From Ureibacillus chungkukjangi (GTDB taxonomy: Bacteria; Bacillota; Bacilli; Bacillales_A; Planococcaceae): a DNA stretch of 53,838 bases. Shown here in pieces: positions 1-8,291 of the stretch. Made by a program: the position numbers and the translations under genes. The stretch is from contig NZ_QJTJ01000023.1 of NCBI RefSeq assembly GCF_003217295.1, forward strand, positions 1 to 53,838, written 5' to 3'. Positions within the stretch are counted from its first letter, which is position 1. Each line of letters opens with the position of its first letter. The notes under the pieces are model-generated. The model saw only the letters and a list, made by a program, of their open reading frames with translations. It did no database searches and was not told the origin of the DNA.

Positions 1-95
1 AGTACACACTGTAATATAAATTGAAACGCCGTATACGAGATCCGTACGTACGGTGTTGTGAGAGGGGCGAGAACTTATTCTCCCTCTACTCGATT
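1..95 (+). mobile_element. 3' end of a group II intron (domains V and VI)
   Basis: The sequence folds as a group II intron domain V. The arms at 25-33 and 49-57 pair, there is a two-base bulge (A46, C47), and a short upper stem at 35-37/43-45 closes a five-base loop. Domain VI follows as a hairpin (about 61-87) with an unpaired A88 about 7 nt from a 3' end near 94-95, as expected for the branch-point adenosine. The reverse transcriptase gene and the rest of the intron would lie left of the window. This rests on structure plus resemblance to known bacterial intron tails; the 5' part is not visible. Confidence 0.7.
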
Positions 96-147
96 AGTTT
101 TATGTCACAGGTTGACGGGGGGAGCTGATTCGAGCGAATTCTATGAC

Positions 148-1188
148 TTAAGGTGTCCACTCGTCACTTATAATTGCAACGAGCTCCCAGATAGAATGTT
201 CATTTTGTTCAAATATGAGATAGACACTTTTCCAATCTTCATATTCTGTTTCTTTATAAAACTCGACGATTTTAGATCCTGGGAAGACCGCTTCTATAGG
301 TTTGTGGCTGTTGCTTCGCTGTGTATTTGAGTCGAAAAATGCATTGTCTGGGTGAAGGAAAGTATCTGTTTTTAGGAATCTATCCATATAATCCTTTGGA
401 GTATAGATTAAATTCATATTTGCTTCTCCAATGCCCCAAGTATACTTCGTGTCATCTTCTAATAGTGTTCGAACTTCACCTTTTTCAAAAATGACCCCAT
501 AGTTTTCTAGATAGGAAAGTAGTGATAAGACTAGACCTTTCTCCGAGTGCACGTAGTTTGATAGTAAATTCATATCTCGGTTACGAAGGGCAGAATATAT
601 TTCATTTGCTTTTTGTTCAACAGCTACTTGTTCTACGTCGGAAGTCTCTAGATCCTCTAGGGTTTGATTTAGATCGTCTCGCTGTTCATCCTCGTTCGCT
701 GTTTGAGTTTTCTCTACTCCTGTTTCTTTTATATCTTGCCCTCCAGAGTGACTTTTTAATATTTGGGCAGTTTCCCTTACGGACAACCCTTGAATGCCCC
801 TTAGGATTAATACTTCTCGAAACTTCTTTTTCAGTTTAGAGATTGAGAGGTAAAGCTCTCTCTGTTCCTCCCTTTTTAGGAGGATATGTTCGGGATTAGC
901 TGTTGTTTGCTGCTTCCAAAAGCCCTCATCAAATGCTGTACTGTTTTTGTTGATTTTTGATTCTTTCTTTCTCGCTTCGTCTATGGCTATATTTCGTGCA
1001 ATGGTGAAGAGCCAAGTCTTAGGTGAAGCTAGATTTTTATATGAGTTAAGACCACGCCCAGCTTTAATAAATACCTCTTGTACTAAATCCTCCACATCTG
1101 TGGTACCAGTGTAGTAAACCAAAAAGTTGTAAACATCATTGCTGTATAGGTAAAACCACTCCGAAATTTTCTCTCTGGCATTTGTCAT
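148..1188 (-). CDS. ECF sigma factor N-terminal half fused to a lipoprotein-like C-terminal domain
   Basis: This is an unusual 346-residue chimera. Residues 1-75 are sigma region 2 (DLVQEVFIKAGRG, then PKTWLFTIARNIAIDEARKK). Residues 110-145 begin region 4 (FREVLILRGIQGLSVRETAQILK). The -35 recognition helix that should follow is missing. At residues 146-150 the sequence changes to SGGQDIKETG and an acidic linker, which looks like the mature start of a lipoprotein just after its lipobox cysteine. Residues 190-346 resemble the extracytoplasmic domain of Bacillus lipoproteins that ends in DWKSVYLIFE...WELVAIISDEWTP. No membrane segment is present. I infer a deletion that removed the end of the sigma gene, probably its anti-sigma gene, and the start of a lipoprotein gene. 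It is unlikely to work as a normal sigma factor. The start ATG follows a weak GGGGG about 12 nt upstream. Confidence 0.75.
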   Translation of the reverse strand: MTNAREKISEWFYLYSNDVYNFLVYYTGTTDVEDLVQEVFIKAGRGLNSYKNLASPKTWLFTIARNIAIDEARKKESKINKNSTAFDEGFWKQQTTANPEHILLKREEQRELYLSISKLKKKFREVLILRGIQGLSVRETAQILKSHSGGQDIKETGVEKTQTANEDEQRDDLNQTLEDLETSDVEQVAVEQKANEIYSALRNRDMNLLSNYVHSEKGLVLSLLSYLENYGVIFEKGEVRTLLEDDTKYTWGIGEANMNLIYTPKDYMDRFLKTDTFLHPDNAFFDSNTQRSNSHKPIEAVFPGSKIVEFYKETEYEDWKSVYLIFEQNEHSIWELVAIISDEWTP

Positions 1189-1226
1189 AAAGTTAGGTTC
1201 CCCCGATATTTGAATTCATCTTATTA

Positions 1227-1252
1227 GACGTGTGAAATTTCAATTTGTGTCA
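1227..1252 (-). promoter_or_regulatory. Candidate ECF-type (autoregulatory) promoter
   Basis: On the minus strand TGACAC (1252-1247) is followed after 16 nt by CGTC (1230-1227). This resembles SigX/SigW-type promoters (TGAAAC or TGTAAC, 16-17 nt, then CGTC/CGTA). It lies about 40 nt upstream of the sigma/lipoprotein chimera, as expected for an autoregulated ECF gene. Assignment by motif only. Confidence 0.4.
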
Positions 1253-1421
1253 AAGACAATTAACAATTATTGAAAAACTAAGAGCTTTAGCTTCAGTAAA
1301 ATTAGAAATACGAATTCTACCTAGTTTTACTCCCTTCGAGTTAACCAACTTTTTTACAGTAAAAAACACCCATGCAACTCCGATAAAAGAAGTCACACAG
1401 ATGTTTCAATTTAATATAACC

Positions 1422-2501
1422 TTAAACAATCTCCTCAACCTCAGCAAACCCCATCGTCTTACGAAACTTCATATTGTGATGGAAGTTGTTTAAAGCGTCG
1501 GATGGATCGATGAGACCGATATTTAATGATTCTAGAGTGGCGCGGTCAAACTTTACAGATAAGACGCAAAAGCGTTCAACATGGCCAGTTTCGGTGTTTA
1601 GCTGTTCATCATAGGCATGGACATAGACTGTCTGGACCGGCAGAAGGGCGAACATATCTCGTGCAATACGGATGGTGCAGCTGCAAACGTAATCCTGTTG
1701 AAGGTCGAAATACTTTGTTTTGGTTAACTTCTTTATCGATAAATTCCCGGCCTGTGTCAGGGTCTTCTCGTTTTTCGGAATGATGGTTTGGGAATAAACA
1801 TCGAAAGTGACGTAAAGGGTAGAGGCGTTATTACAGCCAATTTCAAAGCCGCTTCCGAATTCATGCAAATCTTCTAGAGGATCCATTTCCTCTATAACTT
1901 CCATATAAGCATCTAAATCGCCAGCTAGTACACGTTCGCTTAAGCGTGTGAGCTTTACCCAGTCGTTATATTCTTCCTGATCCTCTTTACGAGCTTGAAG
2001 AACACCATTTTCAAGCACTTCTTTTTTATTGCTCTTAAATATTTTATCGAAAAACCCAGGCTTATAATTTTGTAATTGATATAAAGCCTGTTTTTCTCGT
2101 GGTCCAGCTTCATTGATATTAAAAAGGGGAGTGCGCTGTGCATGGTAATGCCAATCTACAGGCTCATCTGACTCGATATGAATGGATTTTAAAATTTCAC
2201 AAGAGTTTTGATATTGATCGACCTCAAAGCGAGCTAGCTCCTGTTTTTCTTGTTTTTTCAATTGATTTAAATACTGACGCTGCTGGTAGGCCTGTGATTT
2301 GTATTGCTTGCTCTTACCGCCGCTTGTTGTTGTGTAGGAAAGTCCAGAGCCAGGAATCCCAACGGTTGAACGGCGTTTTCCATTTGAGCTTATGGAATAG
2401 CGTAAGCCGTTTCCTCCAAAGCTTAGGGAAGTGCTTTTCTTTCCTACATTTACTCTGACTCCTGGTGCTATTTTAATGCTTTTGCGAAAATTTAATCCCA
2501 T
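1422..2501 (-). CDS. DUF4236 domain protein, function unknown
   Basis: The N-terminus (MGLNFRKSIKIAPGVRVN, then KKSTSLSFGGNGLRYS and a TVGIPGSGLSYTT motif) is the DUF4236 domain, a short glycine-rich beta domain common in bacterial proteins of unknown role. Residues about 60-95 are rich in Gln/Lys/Glu and probably helical. The remaining ~260 residues are soluble and acidic; I do not recognise them. The start is the ATG at 2501, because GGAGG lies 5 nt upstream of it; a longer reading would need a TTG lying on top of that ribosome site. There is no signal peptide. It may form a unit of its own between the chimera and the tetR gene. Confidence 0.75.
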   Translation of the reverse strand: MGLNFRKSIKIAPGVRVNVGKKSTSLSFGGNGLRYSISSNGKRRSTVGIPGSGLSYTTTSGGKSKQYKSQAYQQRQYLNQLKKQEKQELARFEVDQYQNSCEILKSIHIESDEPVDWHYHAQRTPLFNINEAGPREKQALYQLQNYKPGFFDKIFKSNKKEVLENGVLQARKEDQEEYNDWVKLTRLSERVLAGDLDAYMEVIEEMDPLEDLHEFGSGFEIGCNNASTLYVTFDVYSQTIIPKNEKTLTQAGNLSIKKLTKTKYFDLQQDYVCSCTIRIARDMFALLPVQTVYVHAYDEQLNTETGHVERFCVLSVKFDRATLESLNIGLIDPSDALNNFHHNMKFRKTMGFAEVEEIV

Positions 2502-2525
2502 ATATACCTCCAAAATTTTTTGTTG

Positions 2526-3431
2526 TTACATAGGAGAATTTTTTTCCTCTTTCTTTATTTGTAAATAACGCCATATACCAATTGAAATTTCGTTTGCCTC
2601 TGCTTCATGAGGTGTATCCTTAAATGCATTATTGAAAACGGGTAAAATGGCTTCCATTACATAGAGATTTACGGAATTAGCTTGTAGCTCTTTTAGAAGA
2701 TAGTTTGCATATTCTACACCATTTTCTAAATCATCAGGTGTTAACTTCTCTGTGAAGCCTTCTAACTGATGTACGAGCATGCTGCTTGTTACTTTGGTTT
2801 CTTCTGCTTTTTCATGAAGAGCATGGAAGATATCAGAGGTAATTAATATACTATTTGTTTTTTGTAAATGAGCGAGCATACCTTCAATATGGTTTAATAC
2901 ATTGTTTACAACGTCTTCTGGAGTTGCTAATTGTTTTGTGACCATTGCAATAATACGGAAGGAATGCTGAATCATTGCTAAGGCTTGTACAGCACATTCA
3001 TAAGAATATTCACGGATTTGCTCCCCATATACATCGATAAATCGAGAGGCAAGCCATTCAACTTCACGAATTAGCTGCTTTTCAATCACTTGTTTTAATT
3101 CAGGCTCATTATTTTTAAATATGGCTTCAAATATTTGAATTAGGTTTTGTCTTCTGTGGACATGAGCTACTAATGCGAGTTGCTTTTGCAAAACATTCTT
3201 ATCATTTGGTCTTGTATTTAAAGCTACCTCTATTCTAGCGGTAATAATCTCTTCTCTGGCTTCTTCAAGAATGGCAATCAAGCATTGAACTTTTGAGCTG
3301 AAATGATTATAAAAAGTTCCTTTGGATACATTTGCAGATGAAATAATGTCAATAATAGAAGTATCATTAAATCCTTTATCTAAAAAAAGCTGGCGTGCTG
3401 CATGTATGATTTGTCGTTTTCTTTTGTTCAT
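2526..3431 (-). CDS. TetR/AcrR-family regulator, long YcnC-like form
   Basis: Residues 1-60 form the TetR DNA-binding domain: a helix (KRQIIHAARQLFLDKGFNDTS), then IIDIISSANVSKGTFYNHFSSK, whose VSKGTFYNHF is the recognition helix. At 301 residues it is about 100 longer than most TetR proteins, like B. subtilis YcnC, which is also paired with an MFS exporter. The C-terminal ligand domain is all-helical, with no recognisable ligand site. It is divergent from the drug exporter at 3607, with 175 bp between them. By family precedent it represses the exporter and itself and is released by a toxic ligand. The ligand cannot be inferred. AAGGTGAGG precedes the ATG. Confidence 0.88.
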   Translation of the reverse strand: MNKRKRQIIHAARQLFLDKGFNDTSIIDIISSANVSKGTFYNHFSSKVQCLIAILEEAREEIITARIEVALNTRPNDKNVLQKQLALVAHVHRRQNLIQIFEAIFKNNEPELKQVIEKQLIREVEWLASRFIDVYGEQIREYSYECAVQALAMIQHSFRIIAMVTKQLATPEDVVNNVLNHIEGMLAHLQKTNSILITSDIFHALHEKAEETKVTSSMLVHQLEGFTEKLTPDDLENGVEYANYLLKELQANSVNLYVMEAILPVFNNAFKDTPHEAEANEISIGIWRYLQIKKEEKNSPM

Positions 3432-3464
3432 AACCTCACCTTATCATCTGTTGAATAACGAATT

Positions 3465-3481
3465 TTATACCGTAAGTATAA
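3465..3481. promoter_or_regulatory. Candidate TetR operator
   Basis: An inverted repeat TTATAC-5 nt-GTATAA lies in the divergent tetR/MFS gap, near the tetR start. A second spaced pair, TTTCAAC (3498-3504) and GTTGAAA (3529-3535), overlaps the -35 box of the exporter promoter. Either could be the regulator's site. This is inference from symmetry and position. Confidence 0.35.
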
Positions 3482-3529
3482 TTTGAAAACACTTTCATTT
3501 CAACTTTTTGGACGATAATTATTTTTATG

Positions 3530-3558
3530 TTGAAAAAAATAGACTGCAGGTATAGAAT
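3530..3558 (+). promoter_or_regulatory. SigA-type promoter of the MFS exporter
   Basis: TTGAAA, a 17-nt spacer and TAGAAT lie about 50 nt upstream of the exporter start and overlap one arm of an inverted repeat that may serve as operator. Confidence 0.5.
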
Positions 3559-3606
3559 ATATTTCGAGGGATGAAATGATAAAAGAGAGAGAGTGAAAAT
3601 ATATAT

Positions 3607-5148
3607 ATGAACAATGACTTTAAAACATTGGAAAAGCCCCCCTATTTAATGATAGCGGTTCTATTTGTGGGCGCCTTTGTTGCGTTTTTAAATAATACTT
3701 TATTAAATGTTGCACTTCCAACGATCATGACGGATTTAGGTGTAACCTATTCAACGGTTCAGTGGTTAGCAACAGGTTATATGTTAGTGAGTGGGGTATT
3801 GATTCCTGCCTCTGCATTTTTAATTACTCGTTTTAAAACGAGACCGCTATTTATCATTGCGATGTCGATTTTCGTTGTGGGGACATTAGTTGCAGCAATT
3901 GCTCCAAGCTTCCCAGTATTATTAACTGGTCGTATGATTCAAGCAGTTGGGTCATCTGTAATGGCTCCAATCTTAATGAACGTTATGTTAATCAGTTTCC
4001 CTGTTGAAAAACGCGGAGCAGCGATGGGGATGTTCGGATTAGTAATGATTGCTGCGCCTGCAATCGGCCCAACGCTATCTGGTTGGATTGTTGAGCGTTA
4101 CGACTGGCGCGTTCTTTTTGAAATGATTTTACCAATTGCAGTACTAAGCTTATTATTCAGTATTTGGAAATTAGAAAATGTACTTCCAAATCGAAAAGTT
4201 ACATTAGATTACTTCTCACTAGTACTTTCAACAATTGGTTTTGGTGGAATTCTTTATGGATTCAGTAATGCAGGAAATGATGGCTGGACTGATCCAATCG
4301 TTCTAACTACAATCATCGTTGGGGTTATTGGTGTTGTACTATTTGTTCTGCGTCAGCTTAAATTAGAGACTCCAGTTTTAAGTATGGAAATTTTTAAATC
4401 GCCTTTATATGCTTTGTCTTCTATCATTAGTGCCGTACTTTCGATGGCGATGATGGGCGGTATGATTTTAACACCGGCTTATGTACAAAGTGTTCGTGGA
4501 ATCGACCCATTTGAATCTGGTTTAATGATGTTGCCAGGTGCCCTAGTAATGGCAATCATGTCACCAATTACAGGTCGTTTATTTGATAAAGTTGGACCGA
4601 AAATTTTAGCTATTACTGGTTTAGCAATTACAAGTGTTGCAACGTATTACTTGCATTTTTTAGACTTGGATTCATCTTATCTATACATTATTATGATTTA
4701 CACACTTCGCATGGTTGGGATCTCAATGGTTATGATGCCAATTATGACAAACGGTTTAAATTCTTTACCAGCACGTTTAAATCCACATGGTACAGCGTCT
4801 AACAACACGATTCAACAGGTTGCTGGATCAATCGGTACTGCATTATTAATCGCGATTATGAACAAAAGAACAACAGCTACTGGAGAAGAATTAGCTGCAC
4901 AAGCACAAGCGAATGCAACTGGTCCAATGTCAGAAGAGCAAATCGCCACTATGAAAGCTGAAATTATGCAGCAATCATTACTTGATGGTATCCAATATTC
5001 ATTCTTAATCGCAACAGGTATTACAGTTGTCGCATTAGTTTTATCTTTATTCTTAAAACGAGCAGTAAGTCCTGATAGTAAAACAACGACAGCTGCTCCA
5101 GAAAATAATGGAAAAAATGCACCAGCAAGTGCAACATTAAATAAATAA
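3607..5148 (+). CDS. MFS drug exporter, DHA2 (14-TM) family
   Basis: A 513-residue integral membrane protein with about 14 hydrophobic segments, the length and pattern of the EmrB/QacA (DHA2) proton-driven multidrug exporters. The N-terminal NNTLLNVALPTIMTDLG and the mid-domain GRMIQAVGSSVMAP are typical of the family. The antiporter motif C is visible as GLVMIAAPAIGPTLSGWIVE, about residues 145-165. A polar cytoplasmic tail (SPDSKTTTAAPENNGKN) ends the protein. It is divergent from a long TetR regulator, the arrangement of ycnB-ycnC in B. subtilis. Substrates are unknown; toxic cations, antibiotics or dyes are typical. A strong terminator follows. Confidence 0.92.
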   Translation: MNNDFKTLEKPPYLMIAVLFVGAFVAFLNNTLLNVALPTIMTDLGVTYSTVQWLATGYMLVSGVLIPASAFLITRFKTRPLFIIAMSIFVVGTLVAAIAPSFPVLLTGRMIQAVGSSVMAPILMNVMLISFPVEKRGAAMGMFGLVMIAAPAIGPTLSGWIVERYDWRVLFEMILPIAVLSLLFSIWKLENVLPNRKVTLDYFSLVLSTIGFGGILYGFSNAGNDGWTDPIVLTTIIVGVIGVVLFVLRQLKLETPVLSMEIFKSPLYALSSIISAVLSMAMMGGMILTPAYVQSVRGIDPFESGLMMLPGALVMAIMSPITGRLFDKVGPKILAITGLAITSVATYYLHFLDLDSSYLYIIMIYTLRMVGISMVMMPIMTNGLNSLPARLNPHGTASNNTIQQVAGSIGTALLIAIMNKRTTATGEELAAQAQANATGPMSEEQIATMKAEIMQQSLLDGIQYSFLIATGITVVALVLSLFLKRAVSPDSKTTTAAPENNGKNAPASATLNK

Positions 5149-5192
5149 AATCGTTATATATTACACCTATCACTGTGTACTTAATATAAAGA

Positions 5193-5225
5193 AAGGTCAT
5201 TCCGGAGGTGGAATGACCTTTTTTG
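5193..5225 (+). terminator. Intrinsic terminator after the MFS exporter gene
   Basis: Perfect 11-bp stem AAGGTCATTCC/GGAATGACCTT with a 6-nt loop, followed by a run of T. Confidence 0.9.
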
Positions 5226-5425
5226 CGTTGAATAGTGGGCTTTCTACATTTGGAAAAGAATATTCTTCTGTAATATTTTGACGAGTGTTTTGAAATGAGT
5301 CATCAAAGAATATAATTAGTATTGTGTTATCCTTTTTCTAAATTGTCATATTGTGTAATATTTTCCAAAGTGGTAATTGGTGTATAATAAGGTAAGAAAA
5401 GAAGTAAGTCATGGGGGTTTTGTGG

Positions 5426-6637
5426 ATGGATGTGCTTGATTTTCTAGATAAACTAGACGAAATGGATATTTTATTTGAACCAATTTATAGTGCAGATGAA
5501 CATGTCATCGTTGCATATGAAGTAATTGGTCAATATACAAATGATGGGGAAACGATTAATATCATTGACTTTACATATGATGAAGTCATTCCTATAGAAA
5601 TTCGTACTGAAGTAGAGCAGGCGCTTGTTAAAAAAGCAATCGAATTAGCAAAAGCTGAAGTTACTCAGAACCAGGTCAGACTGTACCTTCCATGTAATCC
5701 TAATTTGCTAATGGAGGATTTTGGTGATGGGTATTTCCAATTACTAAAAGAGACACTGGGTGAAGAGCTATTACCTAATATCTATCTAGTAATTCCTGAG
5801 CATAAGTTCAAAGGGGAAAGCGAGCAGCTACAGCATCCCATTCGCTATATAAAAACCTATGGAGTAAAAATAGCTTTAGATAATATAGGTTCTGAGAGTA
5901 ATTTAGATCAGATTTTAATGTTTGAACCAGCAACATTAAAAATTAATGTAAGCCAGTTAAACTATAATGCTTGGGGTGCACAGAACCATGTGTTTACAAC
6001 GATTCAATCGTTAGCAGTAAAAATTGGTGCTGCCCTGATGTTTGATAATATCCAAACCGACTATCAATTACATCATGCCTGGAAAAGCGGAGCAAGATAT
6101 TTTAAAGGGGTTTATTTGCAAAAGCCAGCCAGTCAATTCATTCCTAGGGATACTTTAAAGGATCGCTTCAGAAATGAATGTAAGCAATTTATTTCAGCTG
6201 AAAAAAGATTGCTTGAAGTTAAATTTGAGGAAATGAAGAATCTCGGTAAAAAGATTACATCTACTGTGGAAATTACGAAGCCAGATGGAAAGAATGTTGA
6301 AAAACTCCTGCAGCTAGCCAATCTATTAGAGGATTATGCCTTCCGTTTCTATATTTGCAATGATGAGGGGTTCCAAATTTCTCCAAATATCGTTCGCCAT
6401 AATGGAAAATGGGATGTTGAAGAATGTGCGGTAGGTAAAAACTGGAGCTGGCGTCCATATTTCTTATTCAACATTATCAAGATTCGAAATACGGAAAGAG
6501 GTAACTTATCGGGTATCTATAGTGATATTGAAACAGGTGAGCTTACTCGTACCTTCTCGATGGCATTAAACGAGCACGAATACCTTTTTGTCGACGTCAC
6601 TTACGACTATCTCTATGAGCATAATATTGTGAACTAA
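5426..6637 (+). CDS. ykuI: YkuI-like c-di-GMP-binding EAL domain protein
   Basis: A cytoplasmic protein of 403 residues, close to B. subtilis YkuI (407) along its whole length: an EAL domain (about 1-245), a helical linker and a C-terminal PAS-like domain (KNWSWRPYFLFNIIKIRN..., ending YDYLYEHNIVN). The EAL signature is YEVIG instead of EAL. The metal-binding DDFG is replaced by DNIG (ALDNIGSESNL) and the usual Asn after the second strand is not in place; YkuI shows the same kind of changes. I therefore expect c-di-GMP binding with little or no hydrolysis. The ATG at 5426 is preferred because GGGGG lies 8 nt upstream and the N-terminus (MDVLDFLDKLDEM) aligns with YkuI. A 15-nt longer reading from 5411 is possible. 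Confidence 0.88.
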   Translation: MDVLDFLDKLDEMDILFEPIYSADEHVIVAYEVIGQYTNDGETINIIDFTYDEVIPIEIRTEVEQALVKKAIELAKAEVTQNQVRLYLPCNPNLLMEDFGDGYFQLLKETLGEELLPNIYLVIPEHKFKGESEQLQHPIRYIKTYGVKIALDNIGSESNLDQILMFEPATLKINVSQLNYNAWGAQNHVFTTIQSLAVKIGAALMFDNIQTDYQLHHAWKSGARYFKGVYLQKPASQFIPRDTLKDRFRNECKQFISAEKRLLEVKFEEMKNLGKKITSTVEITKPDGKNVEKLLQLANLLEDYAFRFYICNDEGFQISPNIVRHNGKWDVEECAVGKNWSWRPYFLFNIIKIRNTERGNLSGIYSDIETGELTRTFSMALNEHEYLFVDVTYDYLYEHNIVN

Positions 6638-6642
6638 TCAGT

Positions 6643-6683
6643 ATCCCTATTTATAGCTTTGGCTATGAATAGGGATTTTTTTT
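6643..6683 (+). terminator. Intrinsic terminator after ykuI
   Basis: Stem of about 15 bp (ATCCCTATT.ATAGC with GCTAT.AATAGGGAT) and an eight-T tail. Confidence 0.9.
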
Positions 6684-6789
6684 ATTGAATTTGATGGGAG
6701 CTATCTGTGTATTTTCCGAAATTCATATTTTTTATCAAGTCCTGTTATGTAAGAAGTAATAGAAACATAAAATACTAGGTGTAATTACC

Positions 6790-8103
6790 ATGAACGTTAA
6801 AGGGGGAAACGAGATTCAAATCCATGTAGTCCAGCCTAGACAATCGCTTTGGGGTATCGCACAAGCATATAACACAACAACTGAAAGAATCATTCAAGCC
6901 AATCAATTAGAAGACCCAGAGAATTTAGTCATTGGGCAAGCAATTGTCATTCCGATTACGGGAAGTTTTTATTGGGTGCAGCCGGGTGATTCGTTATACT
7001 CGATTGCACAACGTTTTGGTTTAAATTTTAATACCTTAGCTCAAATCAATGGCATCAATGTCAACACAACGTTAAGTGTTGGTACGCGCTTATACATCCC
7101 ACCAATGCAAAGACGAAGCGCAGAAGTGAATATTTATATTGAGCCGATGGGTGACTCGGTTAGTGAGGAATTATTAACAGAAGCAAGAAGTGTAGGACCT
7201 TATTTAACGTATTTAGCACCGTTTAGTTATGAAGCAAGAAGAGACGGCAGCCTTGACCCGATACCAACTGAAGGTATCCCAGAAGCAGCAGGTGAAGCAG
7301 GGGTCACTTTAATGATGGTAGTGTCTAATTTAGAGAATGGTCAGTTTAGTGGTGAATTAGGAAGAGCGATTTTACAAAGCACGGCTGTTCAGGATGTATT
7401 ACTTGAGAATATCGTTGAAGAAGCAAGACGAATCGGCAGGGTATCAGATATTCACTTTGATTTTGAATTTCTTCCAGGAGACCAACGCGAGGCTTATAAT
7501 AACTTCCTAAGAAAAGCGGTTGCTTACTTACACGGAGAAGATTTCCTTGTTTCTACTGCACTAGCGCCAAAAACAAGTGCAGAGCAGGCAGGTCAATGGT
7601 ATGAGGCCCATGATTATAGAGCTCATGGAGAGATTGTTGACTTCTCAGTGCTTATGACGTATGAGTGGGGCTACTCAGGTGGACCACCAATGGCAGTGTC
7701 ACCAATCCCTCAGGTTGAAGAGGTTATCCAATATGCCTTAACAGTAATGCCGGCAAATAAAATTATGATGGGTCAAAATTTGTATGGCTATGATTGGACA
7801 CTTCCCTTTGTTCAAGGAGGCCAATATGCTCGAGCGGTAAGTCCTCAAAGAGCGATTGAAATCGCCAGAACTAATAATGCGGTCATCGAATATGATTATA
7901 CTGCACAGGCACCTCATTTTAACTATGTGGATAGTGAAGGTAGGGCACATAAAGTGTGGTTTGAGGATGCGAGGTCCATACAAGCAAAGTTTAACCTCAT
8001 GAAGCGTTTAAACCTGCGAGGCATCAGTTATTGGAAGTTAGGCTTCCCATTCCCGCAAAACTGGCTGTTAATCGGTGAGAATTTCAACGTAGTGAAGCAT
8101 TAA
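6790..8103 (+). CDS. yaaH: Spore cortex glycosidase YaaH/SleL: two LysM repeats plus GH18
   Basis: Two LysM repeats (about residues 10-56 and 61-105; VVQPRQSLWGIAQAYN and WVQPGDSLYSIAQRFG) bind peptidoglycan. A glycoside hydrolase 18 domain follows (about 115-437). Its DxxDxDxE-type catalytic motif is DIHFDFEFLP, with Glu as the acid. The long conserved block VDFSVLMTYEWGYSGGPP is nearly the same in B. subtilis YaaH and B. cereus SleL, which cleave cortex muramic-lactam peptidoglycan during germination. There is no signal peptide, as in these spore-coat enzymes. The first in-frame ATG has AGGTG 8 nt upstream, but homologues start where this protein reads IQIHVV (residue 9), and GGGGG lies just before that ATT codon, so the true start may be an ATT at 6814. 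Confidence 0.92.
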   Translation: MNVKGGNEIQIHVVQPRQSLWGIAQAYNTTTERIIQANQLEDPENLVIGQAIVIPITGSFYWVQPGDSLYSIAQRFGLNFNTLAQINGINVNTTLSVGTRLYIPPMQRRSAEVNIYIEPMGDSVSEELLTEARSVGPYLTYLAPFSYEARRDGSLDPIPTEGIPEAAGEAGVTLMMVVSNLENGQFSGELGRAILQSTAVQDVLLENIVEEARRIGRVSDIHFDFEFLPGDQREAYNNFLRKAVAYLHGEDFLVSTALAPKTSAEQAGQWYEAHDYRAHGEIVDFSVLMTYEWGYSGGPPMAVSPIPQVEEVIQYALTVMPANKIMMGQNLYGYDWTLPFVQGGQYARAVSPQRAIEIARTNNAVIEYDYTAQAPHFNYVDSEGRAHKVWFEDARSIQAKFNLMKRLNLRGISYWKLGFPFPQNWLLIGENFNVVKH

Positions 8104-8144
8104 TGTAGTCCTGTAATTATAAATAAAAAATATATGAAATATCT

Positions 8145-8177
8145 AAAAGGGCAGTAAAAGTGAACTGCCCTTTTTTT
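8145..8177 (+). terminator. Intrinsic terminator after yaaH
   Basis: Perfect stem AAAAGGGCAGT/ACTGCCCTTTT with a T-rich tail. Confidence 0.88.
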
Positions 8178-8291
8178 ACGCGAAAAAAAATAATCTTACT
8201 ATGAAGATAGAATAAGATAAATATAAATTCCTATTTTTAATCTATGACAATTGTATTACAATATTTGGTATAACGAATCAGGAGGTATATT

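Noticed and set aside
1245-1493. Plus-strand frame between the chimera and the DUF4236 gene
   Set aside because: No ribosome site; its end runs antisense into the DUF4236 gene and its start overlaps the ECF-like promoter.
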